Below are positions 9,504-23,156 of a stretch of DNA of 64,000 nt, piece by piece. The notes below the pieces were generated by a model. It made no database searches. It had not been told where the DNA came from and was given only the letters and a program-made list of their open reading frames with translations. Both the position numbers and the translations under genes were made by a program. The stretch is from CAWJLE01 sp963843645. Its GTDB lineage: Bacteria; Chloroflexota; Anaerolineae; DAOTYC01. Where the stretch lies: positions 1-64,000 of the forward strand of contig CAWJLE010000001.1 of NCBI GenBank assembly GCA_963843645.1, written 5' to 3'. Within the stretch, counting starts at the first letter, position 1. Every line of letters begins with the position of its first letter.

Positions 9504-9883
9504 GGTGGTGTCTCCTTTCGTGGAATGTGGGACGATCGGAGCGACTGCGCCCAAGAACCTACCAGACCATACTAAACCCAGCCTTGCGAATGATTCGGGG
9601 CCGACGCTGGCTGCGCCGCCCCAATGTTCCTAATCGGGTCACCTGGGCAGGAGAACGACACTCTGCGAACAGAGGCAGCTTGCGCTCCTCATGCTAACCA
9701 GCAAGTCGCTTCGGCCTCCCAGGGGGTAGTATGCATCAACGGCCCGCTTATGGCTATTCTGTTCTTAAGGTGCCACTACTGCTACTACCAATATACAAGG
9801 CTAACGACCACGACAAAAATGGTTGGCATGATCATTTTGTTACCAAGGACCGCGTTCACAAGTCGTTTTGCCCTCGTTTTTAG
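9504..9883 (-). ncRNA. Possible bridge-RNA-bearing left end of the IS110 element
   Basis: The 380 nt upstream of the transposase carry no convincing gene. IS110-group elements encode the bridge RNA in the long non-coding end upstream of the recombinase, so this is where it would be. I did not resolve the target- and donor-binding loops. Confidence 0.3.
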
Positions 9884-10070
9884 CCTGCGAAGGCAGGCTT
9901 TGCCGCCCATAGCCGCGATTTCCAATCGCCGGGGCAGGCGCAACAATTTTAACACAATCGCCTTGGCCGGGGCAGGCACAGCAATTTAGACGCAATCGCC
10001 CTGAATACCGCGCGCGATTTCCAATCGCCGGGGCAGGCGCAACAATCTTATTGCAACTGCTCCGGCGGGC
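9884..10070 (-). repeat. Flanking repeat, right copy, with extra units
   Basis: Reverse-complement copy of the left repeat followed by two or three degenerate versions of the 38-nt unit (for example CCAATCGCCGGGGCAGGCGC then AACAATTTTAACAC). The motif GCGATTTCCAATCGCCGG occurs twice (about 9916 and 10015). Bases 10071-10282 before the next gene show no gene; the RBS GGAGG is at its end. Confidence 0.7.
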
Positions 10071-10282
10071 GCGTCCGCCGACAGGTGTATCCCAGATTTT
10101 GGGCGAGACCGTGGCCCCCCGCCGACAAACGCGCTGTTGACACGAGAGGTACAATTAAGCTGGCGGGTTAGGCTGACGCACCGCGGGGCCTCGTCCCGTG
10201 CCTCCGGCATCGGTGTTGTTCCACTCACCCGCTGACTCGATAAGGCGGACACGCCACCACAACAATCATTGGAGGAAGCACG

Positions 10283-11935
10283 ATGAAAGTGAGCCCCCTG
10301 GCTGGAAAGCCGGCCGAACCCTCGCTGTGGGTGAACGTGCCCAGGCTCGTTACGGCCTACTACACCGAGAAACCAGACCCCACGGCGCCGGAGCAGCGGG
10401 TAGCGTTCGGCACATCAGGGCATCGCGGCTCCTCATTCGACAGGTCCTTCAACGAGTGGCACATCCTCGCCATCAGTCAGGCCATCTGCCTCTACCGCAA
10501 GCAGCAGGGCATCGACGGTCCGCTGTTTCTCGGCATGGACACGCACGCGCTCTCCGTGCCGGCGCTGGCCAGCGCCCTGGAGGTGCTGGCAGCAAACGGA
10601 GTGGAAGCCATGATCTCCGCGGGGGATGAGTACACGCCCACCCCCGCCGTGTCCCACGCGATTCTCACCCACAACCGCGGGCGCCGCAGCGGGCTGGCCG
10701 ACGGCATCGTCATCACGCCCTCGCACAATCCGCCGCACGACGGCGGTTTCAAGTACAATCCCCCCAACGGTGGTCCCGCGGAACCCGGCATCACCGACTG
10801 GATCCAAAGGAAGGCAAACGAGTTTCTCGAGGCCGGCCTGCAGGGGGTCCACCGGATCCCATACGAGAAGGCGCTTCGCGCTGCCACGACGCACCGGCAC
10901 GACTACGTCAGCGCCTACGTCGGCGACCTCGGCAACGTGCTCGACATGGAGGCAATTCGCGGCGCGAAGCTCAGCCTGGGGGTGGACCCGCTCGGCGGCG
11001 CCGGCGTCCACTACTGGGGGCCGATCGCCGAGCGCTACGGGCTGGACCTGACGGTCGTCAACGACACCGTCGACCCGACCTTCCGCTTCATGACGGTGGA
11101 CTGGGACGGCCAGATCCGCATGGACCCGTCCTCACCCTACGCGATGCAGCGCCTGATCGAGCTCAAGGATCGCTTCGAGATCGCCTTTGCCTGCGACACG
11201 GACCACGACCGCCATGGGATCGTGACGCGGAGCGCGGGGTTGATGCCGCCCAACCACTACCTGTCGGCCGCCATTTTCTACCTCTTCCAACACCGACCGA
11301 AGTGGCCCGAAACAGCCGCGGTCGGCAAGACGGTGGTGAGCAGCCAGATGATCGATCGCGTCACGGCGAAGCTCGGCCGAAGACTCCACGAGACGCCGGT
11401 CGGCTTCAAGTGGTTCGTGGACGGCCTGCTGGACGGCTCGCTCGGCTTCGGCGGCGAGGAGAGCGCGGGGGCGTCGTTCGTTCGTCTGGACGGCAGCGTC
11501 TGGGCGACGGACAAGGACGGAATCATCGCGGCTCTGCTGGCGGCGGAGATCACGGCGCGGACGGGCCGCGATCCCGGCGAGATCTACCAGGACCTCACGC
11601 GCGAGTTCGGCGAGCCTGTCTACGACCGCGTGGAGGCGCCGGCCACGCCGGAACAGAAGGCCATGCTGGCGAAGCTGTCGCCGCAGCAGGTGCGGCTCAC
11701 GGACCTCGCCGGCGAGCCGATCCAGACCGTTCTCACGAACGCACCGGGCAACGGCGCGCCCATCGGCGGGCTGAAAGTCGCGTCGCAGAGCGGATGGTTT
11801 GCGGCGCGTCCGTCGGGGACCGAGGACATCTACAAGATCTACGCGGAGAGCTTCCGCGGGGCGGACCACTTGGGCCGCATCCTGGAGGAAGCGCAGATCA
11901 TCGTCAACGATGCCCTGGCAGCGCCTCCGCGGTAG
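10283..11935 (+). CDS. pgm: Phosphoglucomutase, alpha-D-glucose specific
   Basis: 550 residues, ATG with GGAGG 7 nt upstream. Interconverts glucose-1-phosphate and glucose-6-phosphate in the cytosol. Marks: substrate loop FGTSGHRG near residue 45, phosphoserine motif TPSHNPPHDGGFKYNPPNGG near 146, metal-binding DTDHDRHG near 305, sugar-specificity GFGGEESAG near 390, phosphate-binding RPSGTEDIYKIYAES near the C-terminus. Length and motifs match the bacterial Pgm (about 546 aa) group. Followed after 37 nt by glucan phosphorylase, so it handles the glucose-1-phosphate that enzyme releases. Confidence 0.95.
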   Translation: MKVSPLAGKPAEPSLWVNVPRLVTAYYTEKPDPTAPEQRVAFGTSGHRGSSFDRSFNEWHILAISQAICLYRKQQGIDGPLFLGMDTHALSVPALASALEVLAANGVEAMISAGDEYTPTPAVSHAILTHNRGRRSGLADGIVITPSHNPPHDGGFKYNPPNGGPAEPGITDWIQRKANEFLEAGLQGVHRIPYEKALRAATTHRHDYVSAYVGDLGNVLDMEAIRGAKLSLGVDPLGGAGVHYWGPIAERYGLDLTVVNDTVDPTFRFMTVDWDGQIRMDPSSPYAMQRLIELKDRFEIAFACDTDHDRHGIVTRSAGLMPPNHYLSAAIFYLFQHRPKWPETAAVGKTVVSSQMIDRVTAKLGRRLHETPVGFKWFVDGLLDGSLGFGGEESAGASFVRLDGSVWATDKDGIIAALLAAEITARTGRDPGEIYQDLTREFGEPVYDRVEAPATPEQKAMLAKLSPQQVRLTDLAGEPIQTVLTNAPGNGAPIGGLKVASQSGWFAARPSGTEDIYKIYAESFRGADHLGRILEEAQIIVNDALAAPPR

Positions 11936-11972
11936 CCGGGGCTCCGTCGAACGCAGATTCACAGGAGAAACC

Positions 11973-14546
11973 ATGAGCAAACGAACGCGTGCCGGCAGTC
12001 CCATCTACAGCCTCCTGCCCGTGGATGTCGAAGGATTCGATTCTTTGGCCGAGCTGGCCCTGGACGTGCGCTGGTCGTGGAACCACGCGGCCGACGAAAT
12101 CTGGAAGCAGCTCGACCCCGCGCTGTGGGAGCTCACCCACAACCCCTGGGGCGTCCTGCAGACGGTCCCGCGGGACCAGATCGAGCGGGTGTCCGCCGAC
12201 CCGGCCTTTCGCAAGCGCGTCGACGACCTGGTGAAGGCCAGGCGGCAGGCGGCGCAGGCGCCCGCGTGGTTTCAGCAGACGCATCCGACCTCTCCGCTGA
12301 GCGGTGTCGCGTATTTCAGCATGGAATTCATGCTGAGCGAGGCCCTGCCGATCTATTCCGGCGGTCTCGGCAACGTGGCCGGCGATCAGCTCAAAGCCGC
12401 CAGCGACCTGGGCGTGCCCGTGGTGGGCGTGGGCCTGCTCTACCAGCAGGGCTACTTCCGCCAGGTGATCGACCAGGACGGGGCGCAGCAGGCGCTCTTC
12501 CCGTACAACGACCCCGGACAGCTGCCGATCACGCCGCTGCGCTACCCCAACGGGGAGTGGCTGCGGCTGGAGATCGCGCTGCCCGGCTACTCGGTCTGGC
12601 TGCGCGCCTGGCAGGTGCAGGTCGGCAGGGTGAAGCTCTACCTGCTGGACAGCAACGACGCGGCGAACTACCCGGCTCATCGTGGGATCACCAGCGAGCT
12701 TTACGGGGGCGGGCCGGAGCTGCGGCTCAAGCAGGAGCTGCTCCTGGGCATCGGGGGATGGCGGCTGCTCGGCGCCCTCGGCATTCAGCCCGAAGTCTGC
12801 CACTTAAATGAAGGGCATGCCGCCTTCGCCGTGCTGGAACGCGCCCGCGCTTTCATGGAGCAGACCGACCAGCCGTTCGAGGTCGCCCTGGCCGCCACGC
12901 GCGCGGGGAACCTCTTCACCACCCACACGGCCGTGGCCGCCGGGTTCGACCGCTTCTCGCCGGCCCTCATCGGGCAGTATCTCGGGGGCTACGCCGAGAA
13001 GAAGCTCGGCATCTCGCTCGACGATTTGCTGGCCCTGGGCCGCCGGAATCCGAACGACGCGTCGGAGAGTTTCAACATGGCCTATCTGGCCATTCACGGC
13101 AGCGGCGCGGTCAACGGGGTCAGTCGCCTGCACGGGGCGGTGAGCCGGCGCCTCTTCGAGCCTCTCTTTCCGCGCTGGCCGGAAGAGGAAGTGCCGGTCG
13201 GGCACGTGACCAACGGCGTGCACATGCCGAGCTGGGACTCGGCCGCTGCCGACGATCTGTGGATGGAGGCCTGCGGGAAGACCCGCTGGCTGGGGATCCC
13301 GACACGGGGTCGGGACGATGTGACGGAAACCCTGCAGCGGGCCATCGACCGCGTCCCCGATGCCCGGCTCTGGCAACTTCGCACCGCCGCCAGCCGCGCT
13401 CTGGTCGAATACGCCCGCGAACGATTGTCCCTGCAGCTGACCGCCGCGGGCGCGCCGCCGGAGAAGGTTGAAGAAGCGAAGCATCTGTTCGATCCCAACG
13501 CGCTGACGCTGGGCTTTGCGCGCCGCTTCGCGACCTACAAAAGACCGAACCTGCTGCTGCACGACCCGGAGCGCCTGCTCCGCCTGCTGACCAACCCGCA
13601 GCGGCCGGTGCAGCTCATCATTGCCGGCAAGGCCCATCCGGCGGACCAGGCGGGGCAGGTCCTGATTCGAGAATGGATACACTTCATCCGCCGGACCGAG
13701 GCCCGCCCGCACGTCATCTTCCTCAGCGACTACGACATGCTGCTGACCGAGAACCTGGTGCAGGGCGTCGACGTCTGGCTCAATACGCCGCGGCGGCCCT
13801 GGGAGGCCAGCGGCACGAGCGGCATGAAGGTGCTGGTCAACGGCGGCATCAACCTGTCGGAGCTGGACGGCTGGTGGGCGGAAGCCTACACGCCGGAAGT
13901 GGGATGGGCGTTGGGCGACGGCCGGGAACACGGCGACGATCCGGCCTGGGACGCCGCCGAAGCCGCGGAGCTGTACGACCGGCTCGAACGGGAGGTAGTG
14001 CCCGAGTTCTACGATCGCGATGCGCAGGGCATCCCCACCGCCTGGGTGGCGCGGATGCGGAAGAGCATGTCCCGGCTGACGCCCCGCTTCTCCGCGGACC
14101 GCACGGTGCGCGAATACACCGAGCAGCGTTACCTGCCGGCTGCGGCGGCCTACCTCGAGCGCGCGGCCGACCGTGGTGCGTTCGGCGCGCAGGTGGTCCG
14201 CTGGCGGCAAGACCTGGACCAGGGCTGGGCCGCGCTGCGCTTCGGTGAAGTGAAGGTGGCGAGCGGCGGCGGGCGACACGCGTTCGAAGTCGAGCTCTAT
14301 CTGGACGGCCTCGACCCAAACAGCGTGCGGGTCGAGCTCTACGCGAACGGCGCGGACGGCGGCGAGCCGGAACGACTGGAGATGGCGCGCAGCCGCGATC
14401 TGCAATCGGCGGGTTCCAACAGCTACACCTACCGCGCGTCCGTGCCGGCGACACGCCCGGCCGCGGACTATACGCCGCGGGTGATCCCGCACCACGACGG
14501 CGTTGCGGTCCCTTTGGAGGCCAATCGAATCCTGTGGCAGCGATGA
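11973..14546 (+). CDS. glgP: Alpha-glucan (glycogen) phosphorylase
   Basis: 857 residues from ATG 11973 with AGGAG upstream. Cleaves alpha-1,4-glucan with phosphate to give glucose-1-phosphate. N-terminal DUF3417-type domain (LALDVRWSWNHAADEIWKQL), then the GT35 phosphorylase core: YFSMEFMLSEALPIYSGGLG, CHLNEGHAAFA, FARRFATYKR, and the pyridoxal-phosphate lysine in GTSGMKVLVNGG near residue 619. This is the alpha-glucan phosphorylase subfamily of bacteria and archaea with the DUF3417 domain, not the E. coli MalP type. About 100 C-terminal residues form a beta-rich tail seen in this subfamily. Sits in an operon after pgm and 37 nt before a P-type ATPase. Confidence 0.93.
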   Translation: MSKRTRAGSPIYSLLPVDVEGFDSLAELALDVRWSWNHAADEIWKQLDPALWELTHNPWGVLQTVPRDQIERVSADPAFRKRVDDLVKARRQAAQAPAWFQQTHPTSPLSGVAYFSMEFMLSEALPIYSGGLGNVAGDQLKAASDLGVPVVGVGLLYQQGYFRQVIDQDGAQQALFPYNDPGQLPITPLRYPNGEWLRLEIALPGYSVWLRAWQVQVGRVKLYLLDSNDAANYPAHRGITSELYGGGPELRLKQELLLGIGGWRLLGALGIQPEVCHLNEGHAAFAVLERARAFMEQTDQPFEVALAATRAGNLFTTHTAVAAGFDRFSPALIGQYLGGYAEKKLGISLDDLLALGRRNPNDASESFNMAYLAIHGSGAVNGVSRLHGAVSRRLFEPLFPRWPEEEVPVGHVTNGVHMPSWDSAAADDLWMEACGKTRWLGIPTRGRDDVTETLQRAIDRVPDARLWQLRTAASRALVEYARERLSLQLTAAGAPPEKVEEAKHLFDPNALTLGFARRFATYKRPNLLLHDPERLLRLLTNPQRPVQLIIAGKAHPADQAGQVLIREWIHFIRRTEARPHVIFLSDYDMLLTENLVQGVDVWLNTPRRPWEASGTSGMKVLVNGGINLSELDGWWAEAYTPEVGWALGDGREHGDDPAWDAAEAAELYDRLEREVVPEFYDRDAQGIPTAWVARMRKSMSRLTPRFSADRTVREYTEQRYLPAAAAYLERAADRGAFGAQVVRWRQDLDQGWAALRFGEVKVASGGGRHAFEVELYLDGLDPNSVRVELYANGADGGEPERLEMARSRDLQSAGSNSYTYRASVPATRPAADYTPRVIPHHDGVAVPLEANRILWQR

Positions 14547-14583
14547 ACCCACCCCCGGCGCGAGAAAGAAAGGATACCGCATT

Positions 14584-17080
14584 ATGACACCTGCCACCGA
14601 CCAGCCGAAGGCTCCCGAATCGAGGCCCGCTGCCAAGGGCGACCTGAAATCCATGCCGCTCCCGGAAGTGGAGAAGACTTTGGGCTCGTCGGCGGACGGC
14701 CTCAGTCAAGCCGAGGCGCAGAAACGGCTGACCCAATATGGGCCTAACGAGATCGAAGAGAAGAAGACCAATCCGTATCTGAAATTCCTGACCTATTTTT
14801 GGGGTCCCATCCCGTGGATGATCGAAGGAGCGGTGATCCTTTCGGCGGTCGCCCGGCACTGGCCGGACTTCGCCATCATTCTCATTCTGCTTCTCGCCAA
14901 TGCCGTGGTGGGCTTCTGGGAAGAACACCAGGCGGGCAACGCCATCGCTGCCCTGCAAGCCAAGCTGGCGATCAAGGCCAGGGTGAAACGTGATGGGCAG
15001 TGGGTTACCCCGGCGGCGCGCGAACTGGTGCCGGGCGACGTCATTCGCGTGCGCCTGGGTGACATCGTGCCGGCGGATGCGCGCTTGCTGGACGGCGACC
15101 CGATCGAAGTGGACCAGTCCGCGCTGACGGGCGAGTCGCTGCCCGCCACGCGCAAGCCCGGCGAGGCGGTGTTCTCAGGGTCGATCGTCCGCCAGGGCGA
15201 AATCGACGCGATGGTGTACGGCACCGGCGCAAACACTTACTTCGGCAAGACTGCGCAGCTGGTGCAGGAAGCGCACACCGTCAGCCACTTCCAGCGCGCC
15301 GTGCTGAAGATCGGCGACTACCTGATCGTCCTCGCGGTGGCTCTGGTCGCGGTGATCATCATGGTTGCGCTGTTCCGCGGCGACCCGATGCTCACCACGC
15401 TGCAGTTCGCCCTGGTGTTGACGGTGGCCGCGATTCCCGTGGCGATGCCGACCGTGCTGTCGGTGACCATGGCGGTGGGCGCGCGCCTGCTGGCCAAGAA
15501 AGAAGCGATTGTGACCCGGCTGGCGGCCATCGAGGAATTGGCGGGCGTGGACGTGCTGTGCTCGGACAAGACCGGCACCCTGACCCAGAACAAGCTGACA
15601 CTGGGCGATCCGTTCAGCGTGAACGACGTCGCGGCCGACCAGGTCATCCTCTGCGCCGCGCTGGCTTCACGCGCGGAAGACAAGGACACCATCGACATGG
15701 CCGTGATCGGCGGCCTGAAAAACGAGCAGGACATGAAAGGCTACCAGGTGGTCCACTTCCAGCCGTTCGACCCCGTGCACAAGCGCACCGAAGCCACCGT
15801 CAAGGGCGCGGATGGGCAGGAGTTCAAGGTGACCAAGGGCGCGCCGCAGGTGATCCTGGAGCTGGCGGCCAACGCGGCGCAGGTCGAGCCCGCCGTCGAC
15901 AAGGCGGTCAACGATTTTGCGGCGCGCGGCTTCCGTGTCATTGGGCGTGGCCAGGGCGGATCAGGAGGGCAAGTGGCAGTTTCTGGGCGTGCTGCCCCTG
16001 TTCGACCCGCCCCGCGAAGAAGCCAAGGCAACCATCGCGACCGCCCAACAGATGGGCGTCAACGTCAAGATGGTGACGGGCGATCAACTGGCCATCGCTC
16101 GGGAAACCGCCATGAAACTGGGGCTGGGCACCAACATCCTGGATGCCGGCGGCTTCGGCGACACGAAGCATCACGAGACGGCGCAGTTGGCGGAGTCCAT
16201 CGAGAAGGCGGATGGCTTCGCCCAGGTGTTCCCCGAACACAAGTTCCACATCGTGGACGTCCTGCAACAGCGCGGCCACATCGTCGGCATGACCGGCGAC
16301 GGGGTGAACGACGCCCCGGCGCTGAAGAAAGCCGACTGCGGCATCGCCGTTTCGGGCGCGACGGACGCGGCGCGCGCCGCGGCGTCCATCGTGCTGCTGA
16401 CGTCCGGCCTGTCGGTGATCATCGACGCGATCAAGGAGAGCCGGAAGATCTTCCAGCGGATGAACAGCTATGCCATCTACCGCATCGCCGAGACCATCCG
16501 CGTGCTGCTCTTCATGACGCTGTCGATCCTGGTGTTCAACTTCTATCCCGTGACCGCGGTGATGATCGTGATGCTGGCGCTGCTCAACGACGGCGCGATC
16601 CTGTCCATCGCCTACGACAACGTTCGTTACAAGAACAGGCCCGAGGCCTGGAACATGCGCCTGGTGCTGGGCATCGCCACGGTGCTTGGGCGTCATCGGG
16701 GTCGTCTCCGCCTTCGGCTTGTTCTATCTCGGCGAGCGCGTCTTTCATCTCGACCGCGCGCACATCCAGACGCTGATGTACTTGAAGCTGTCCGTGGCGG
16801 GACATCTGACGATCTTCCTGACGCGCACGCGCGGGCCGTTCTGGTCCATGCGCCCGGCGCGGATTCTGTGGGTGGCCGTGCTCGGCACGCAGACCTGGCG
16901 ACGCTGATTGCGGTCTATGGGCTGTTCATGACGCCCCTCGGCTGGGGCTGGGCGCTGTTCGTCTGGGGCTATGCCCTGGCGTGGTTCCTCGTGAACGACC
17001 GCGTGAAACTCGCCGCGTATCGGATTTTCGATCCGACTGCGGCGCCCCTGCTGGCCAAACACGTCGACGTGACACCGTAG
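14584..17080 (+). CDS. P3A-type cation (proton) ATPase, frameshifted
   Basis: About 830 codons once three shifts (near 15945, 16685 and 16895) are bridged. Plasma-membrane H+-ATPase family: N-terminal cation ATPase domain (GLSQAEAQKRLTQYGPNEI), actuator LTGESLPATRKPG, phosphorylation site CSDKTGTLTQNK near residue 328, KGAPQVILELA, hinge MTGDGVNDAPALKKADCGIAV, then C-terminal membrane helices. PVAMPTVLSV in TM4 fits P3A pumps. Expected to export protons (or another cation) at the cost of ATP. The three indels sit in otherwise conserved sequence, so sequencing error is likely. A second, intact homologue is at 57638-60172. Confidence 0.8.
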
Positions 17081-17101
17081 ATCGGCCGGCGAGCCCACGA
17101 G

Positions 17102-17214
17102 CGACCCCTCTCCCGGCCTCTCCCCCACAGGGAGAGAGGAGTAACGCGCTCTTCGGACACCGGCTGTGCTCTGTTCTCCTCTCTCCCTGTGGGGGAGAGG
17201 CTGGGAGGGGGGTC
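17102..17214. repeat. Inverted repeat, same family as 7343-7502
   Basis: Arms of about 39 nt (17102-17140 and 17176-17214) carrying CCCCTCTCCCGGCCTCTCCC and its complement, with a 35-nt loop. Lies just after the ATPase stop and may also terminate transcription. Confidence 0.8.
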
Positions 17215-17346
17215 GGCCGTCCCAGTGTCGATAGGAGCCGGCAGCGATGCGGCTTGACCGCATCCTCGATGTCGGGTATCATCCCGAAACATAAAGTGTG
17301 ATCGACTATTCGCAACGAGCAGGCGTTCCGAAAGGAAGGGGGCCCC

Positions 17347-19636
<2,290 letters not shown>

Positions 19637-19645
19637 GGCCATGAA

Positions 19646-19680
19646 TGAGACGATCCAGTCGAGTGGACTGGATCGTCTCA
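19646..19680 (+). terminator. Terminator hairpin after ftsH
   Basis: A perfect 15-bp stem (TGAGACGATCCAGTC / GACTGGATCGTCTCA) with loop GAGTG, 10 nt after the ftsH stop. Short T-containing tail (TCTTGG). Confidence 0.75.
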
Positions 19681-19784
19681 TCTTGGATCGCGCGGATCGG
19701 CCCGCCGCGTTCCGTCCATGGCGGCGGCGTCCTTCGAAACTGCGAGCGGACCGGGCCGCTGCAGGCGCCGCCGGCCTGCTCCGA

Positions 19785-20099
19785 CTACTTCGCGTCCAGC
19801 GCCTTCAGCAGCTCAGCCGTGGCCGCCATGCGCTCCTGAATGGTCACGGCCGGCGCCGTCTTGGTGAGCCTGAAGAACCCGGCCGCCGACGCGCGCCACA
19901 GGTTCAGGCTGCGCTCGATGTCAGCGGCGCTCTCCGCCTCGGCAATGAGGACGCCCCACCCGTCGGGCGTCAGGTCCCAGCGCAGGATGTTGACGCCCTT
20001 GGATGGGACCAGCCCCGAAGCCATGAGCTTCTCCGCCACGTGGTACTGGTCCGCCAGGGACATGTTCTCGTTCAGCTCCCAGTACGTTATGTACAGCAT
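19785..20099 (-). CDS. DUF3303-family small protein
   Basis: 104 residues from ATG 20099 with GGAGG 8 nt upstream. Begins MLYITYWEL, carries GVNILRWDLTPDGWGVLIAE and an amphipathic C-terminal helix; this matches DUF3303 proteins, small ferredoxin-fold (dimeric alpha-beta barrel-like) proteins of unknown function. Monocistronic, with its own promoter at 20204-20232. Confidence 0.75.
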   Translation of the reverse strand: MLYITYWELNENMSLADQYHVAEKLMASGLVPSKGVNILRWDLTPDGWGVLIAEAESAADIERSLNLWRASAAGFFRLTKTAPAVTIQERMAATAELLKALDAK

Positions 20100-20203
20100 T
20101 GTGGAATCCTCCTTCTCCATACGGAACCCCGTGCTCTACACCCCGCCACGATACAAGTCCGCCGACGAAGAAGTCCATGCCGATATGAGAGATTGCTAAT
20201 AAT

Positions 20204-20232
20204 AGTATACCACGAAGCCGCCGTTGCTGCAA
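20204..20232 (-). promoter_or_regulatory. Sigma70-type promoter of the DUF3303 gene
   Basis: Minus strand TTGCAG (20232-20227), 17-nt spacer, TATACT (20209-20204). Confidence 0.6.
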
Positions 20233-20364
20233 TGAGTTCCCGCCGGGGGCCGGGGGTCCGCGGGGTGCTTCGAACATCCTGGGATCTAAGTGAGGCTGCA
20301 CCGGGCCGACGTGGGAATTGGGGATAAGCGGCCAGCGGGTGCAGGAAGGGCCAATCCCGTGTGC

Positions 20365-20823
20365 TTACCGATCGGGAGAAGTCAGTCCGCCCTCACGTAT
20401 CCAGGCCAGGGCCTCACCCGGTGTGCCAATCCGCAGGCCGGAGCGGGCAGCGACGGCGGGGTCGTCTATGAAATGGCGGCGATTCAACGTCACCAGGAAG
20501 TCCGTCCGGGCTTGACGAGCTGCCGCCAGGATCGGCACATCAGCCAGGTGAGCGATCATATCCCGGCAGGCCAACACATCGTCGGGAGACGGGTCGCGTT
20601 GGATGCGCAGACCGACCGTCCGCACTGCCTGGCGATAAGCGGGCAGCGCGGCCGGAGCTTTGCGCGCCAGGGCACGCTCGGTCTCCACAATCACCTGCTC
20701 GGAGATGGTGATCACGATCAGTCCGCACTCGGCCAGCTCGAGCAAGACGCGCGCTCCACCGGTCGATGAAGCAACGCCTGCAAACAACGCGCTGCTGTCC
20801 AGGAACAGGTTAGCCCTGGGCAT
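20365..20823 (-). CDS. PIN-domain toxin (VapC-like ribonuclease)
   Basis: 152 residues; ATG 20823 overlaps the end of the upstream antitoxin gene by 14 nt. PIN fold acidic residues: LFLDSSALF (Asp near 9), ISEQVIVETERAL (Glu), DVPILAAARQARTDFLVTLNRRHF (Asp near 95 and the late TLNRRHF strand). This matches the 'PIN domain-containing protein' toxins that cleave RNA. Toxicity and target cannot be read from sequence. Confidence 0.85.
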   Translation of the reverse strand: MPRANLFLDSSALFAGVASSTGGARVLLELAECGLIVITISEQVIVETERALARKAPAALPAYRQAVRTVGLRIQRDPSPDDVLACRDMIAHLADVPILAAARQARTDFLVTLNRRHFIDDPAVAARSGLRIGTPGEALAWIREGGLTSPDR

Positions 20824-21082
20824 AGTTTTCCCGATAGTAGCGTTCTCGCTCGTCGTCCAGGGCCAGGATCAGATCGTCTACCGTAACGCCGGCGTCGGCC
20901 AGGGCCTGGCCGACCTGGTCGCCCAACCGATCGATCTGCGGCACGCGCGGGCTGATCACGAACGCGCCGTCGCCCAGGTCGACCAGGGTCAGGACATCGC
21001 CCTCATTCAGCCCATAGCGGCGGCGCAGCTCCTTCGGTAAGGTGATGACGCCTTTGCCCCGGATTTGAATGGTGATAGACAT
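20810..21082 (-). CDS. AbrB/MazE-type antitoxin
   Basis: 90 residues from ATG 21082. N-terminal swapped-hairpin DNA-binding domain: ITIQIRGKGVITLPKELRRRYGL and LVDLGDGAFVISP, typical of SpoVT/AbrB antitoxins. C-terminal helix rich in charged residues (LALDDERERYYRENY) likely wraps the PIN toxin. The promoter and a palindrome at 21101-21125 lie directly upstream, so autorepression is expected. Confidence 0.85.
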   Translation of the reverse strand: MSITIQIRGKGVITLPKELRRRYGLNEGDVLTLVDLGDGAFVISPRVPQIDRLGDQVGQALADAGVTVDDLILALDDERERYYRENYAQG

Positions 21083-21100
21083 GGTTACTTTCTCGCTTTC

Positions 21101-21125
21101 TGGCAGAAATTCCGAAATTCTGCCA
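21101..21125. promoter_or_regulatory. Candidate operator of the toxin-antitoxin pair
   Basis: Palindrome TGGCAGAA...TTCTGCCA (8-bp outer arms with a near-symmetric core) placed just downstream of the -10 box, over the likely transcription start. This is where an AbrB-type antitoxin would repress. Confidence 0.55.
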
Positions 21126-21128
21126 CGA

Positions 21129-21156
21129 ATTGTACTCACATGCGACCGGGTGTCAA
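21129..21156 (-). promoter_or_regulatory. Sigma70-type promoter of the antitoxin-toxin operon
   Basis: Minus strand TTGACA (21156-21151), 16-nt spacer, TACAAT (21134-21129), about 45 nt upstream of the antitoxin start. Confidence 0.7.
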
Positions 21157-21486
21157 GTCAGCCGAGCATATGATCCACCATCGAGCGCTCTGCCCGATCG
21201 CAGCTCGACGTTTTTCGCGCGCGGCGCCTCTCACTTCTCCTGCTGATCCCCTTCGCAATTTTGCAGCAGAGCAATCGGTGATATAATTCGATAGACTTTC
21301 TAGCATATGAAAAACCCATCGTTCGCACGAGGGGATGTCCGGACCAGGTGAACGCGCACTCAGTCGGGATAGATGTCGATGTCCCGCCACGAGAGCGCCG
21401 CCTGGCCAACCGGGTCTTTCCGTTCTTATGGTTCACCCCAGGAACCGTCGTTGTCGAGACTCTACATCGCCAAGGAAACTCCACTC

Positions 21487-23148
<1,662 letters not shown>

Positions 23149-23156
<8 letters not shown>

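Larger units (their letters stand above)
7943..9883 (-). mobile_element. IS110-family insertion element (borders approximate)
   Basis: Contains one intact IS110-type transposase and about 185 nt (3' side) plus 380 nt (5' side) of non-coding sequence before the bracketing repeats. IS110 elements lack long terminal inverted repeats, so exact ends cannot be fixed from one copy. Limits given are those of the sequence between the flanking inverted repeats. Confidence 0.55.

Noticed and set aside
9624..9989. Open frame of 121 codons beside the IS110 element
   Set aside because: Runs through the repeat copies, lacks an RBS and shows no protein-like conservation.
10150..10175. TTGACA and TACAAT before pgm as a promoter
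   Set aside because: The two boxes are only about 7 nt apart, so they cannot form one sigma70 promoter.
11132..14958. Long minus-strand frames opposite pgm and glgP
   Set aside because: Arg/Gly/Pro-rich shadows typical of high-GC coding DNA; the plus-strand genes carry all family motifs.
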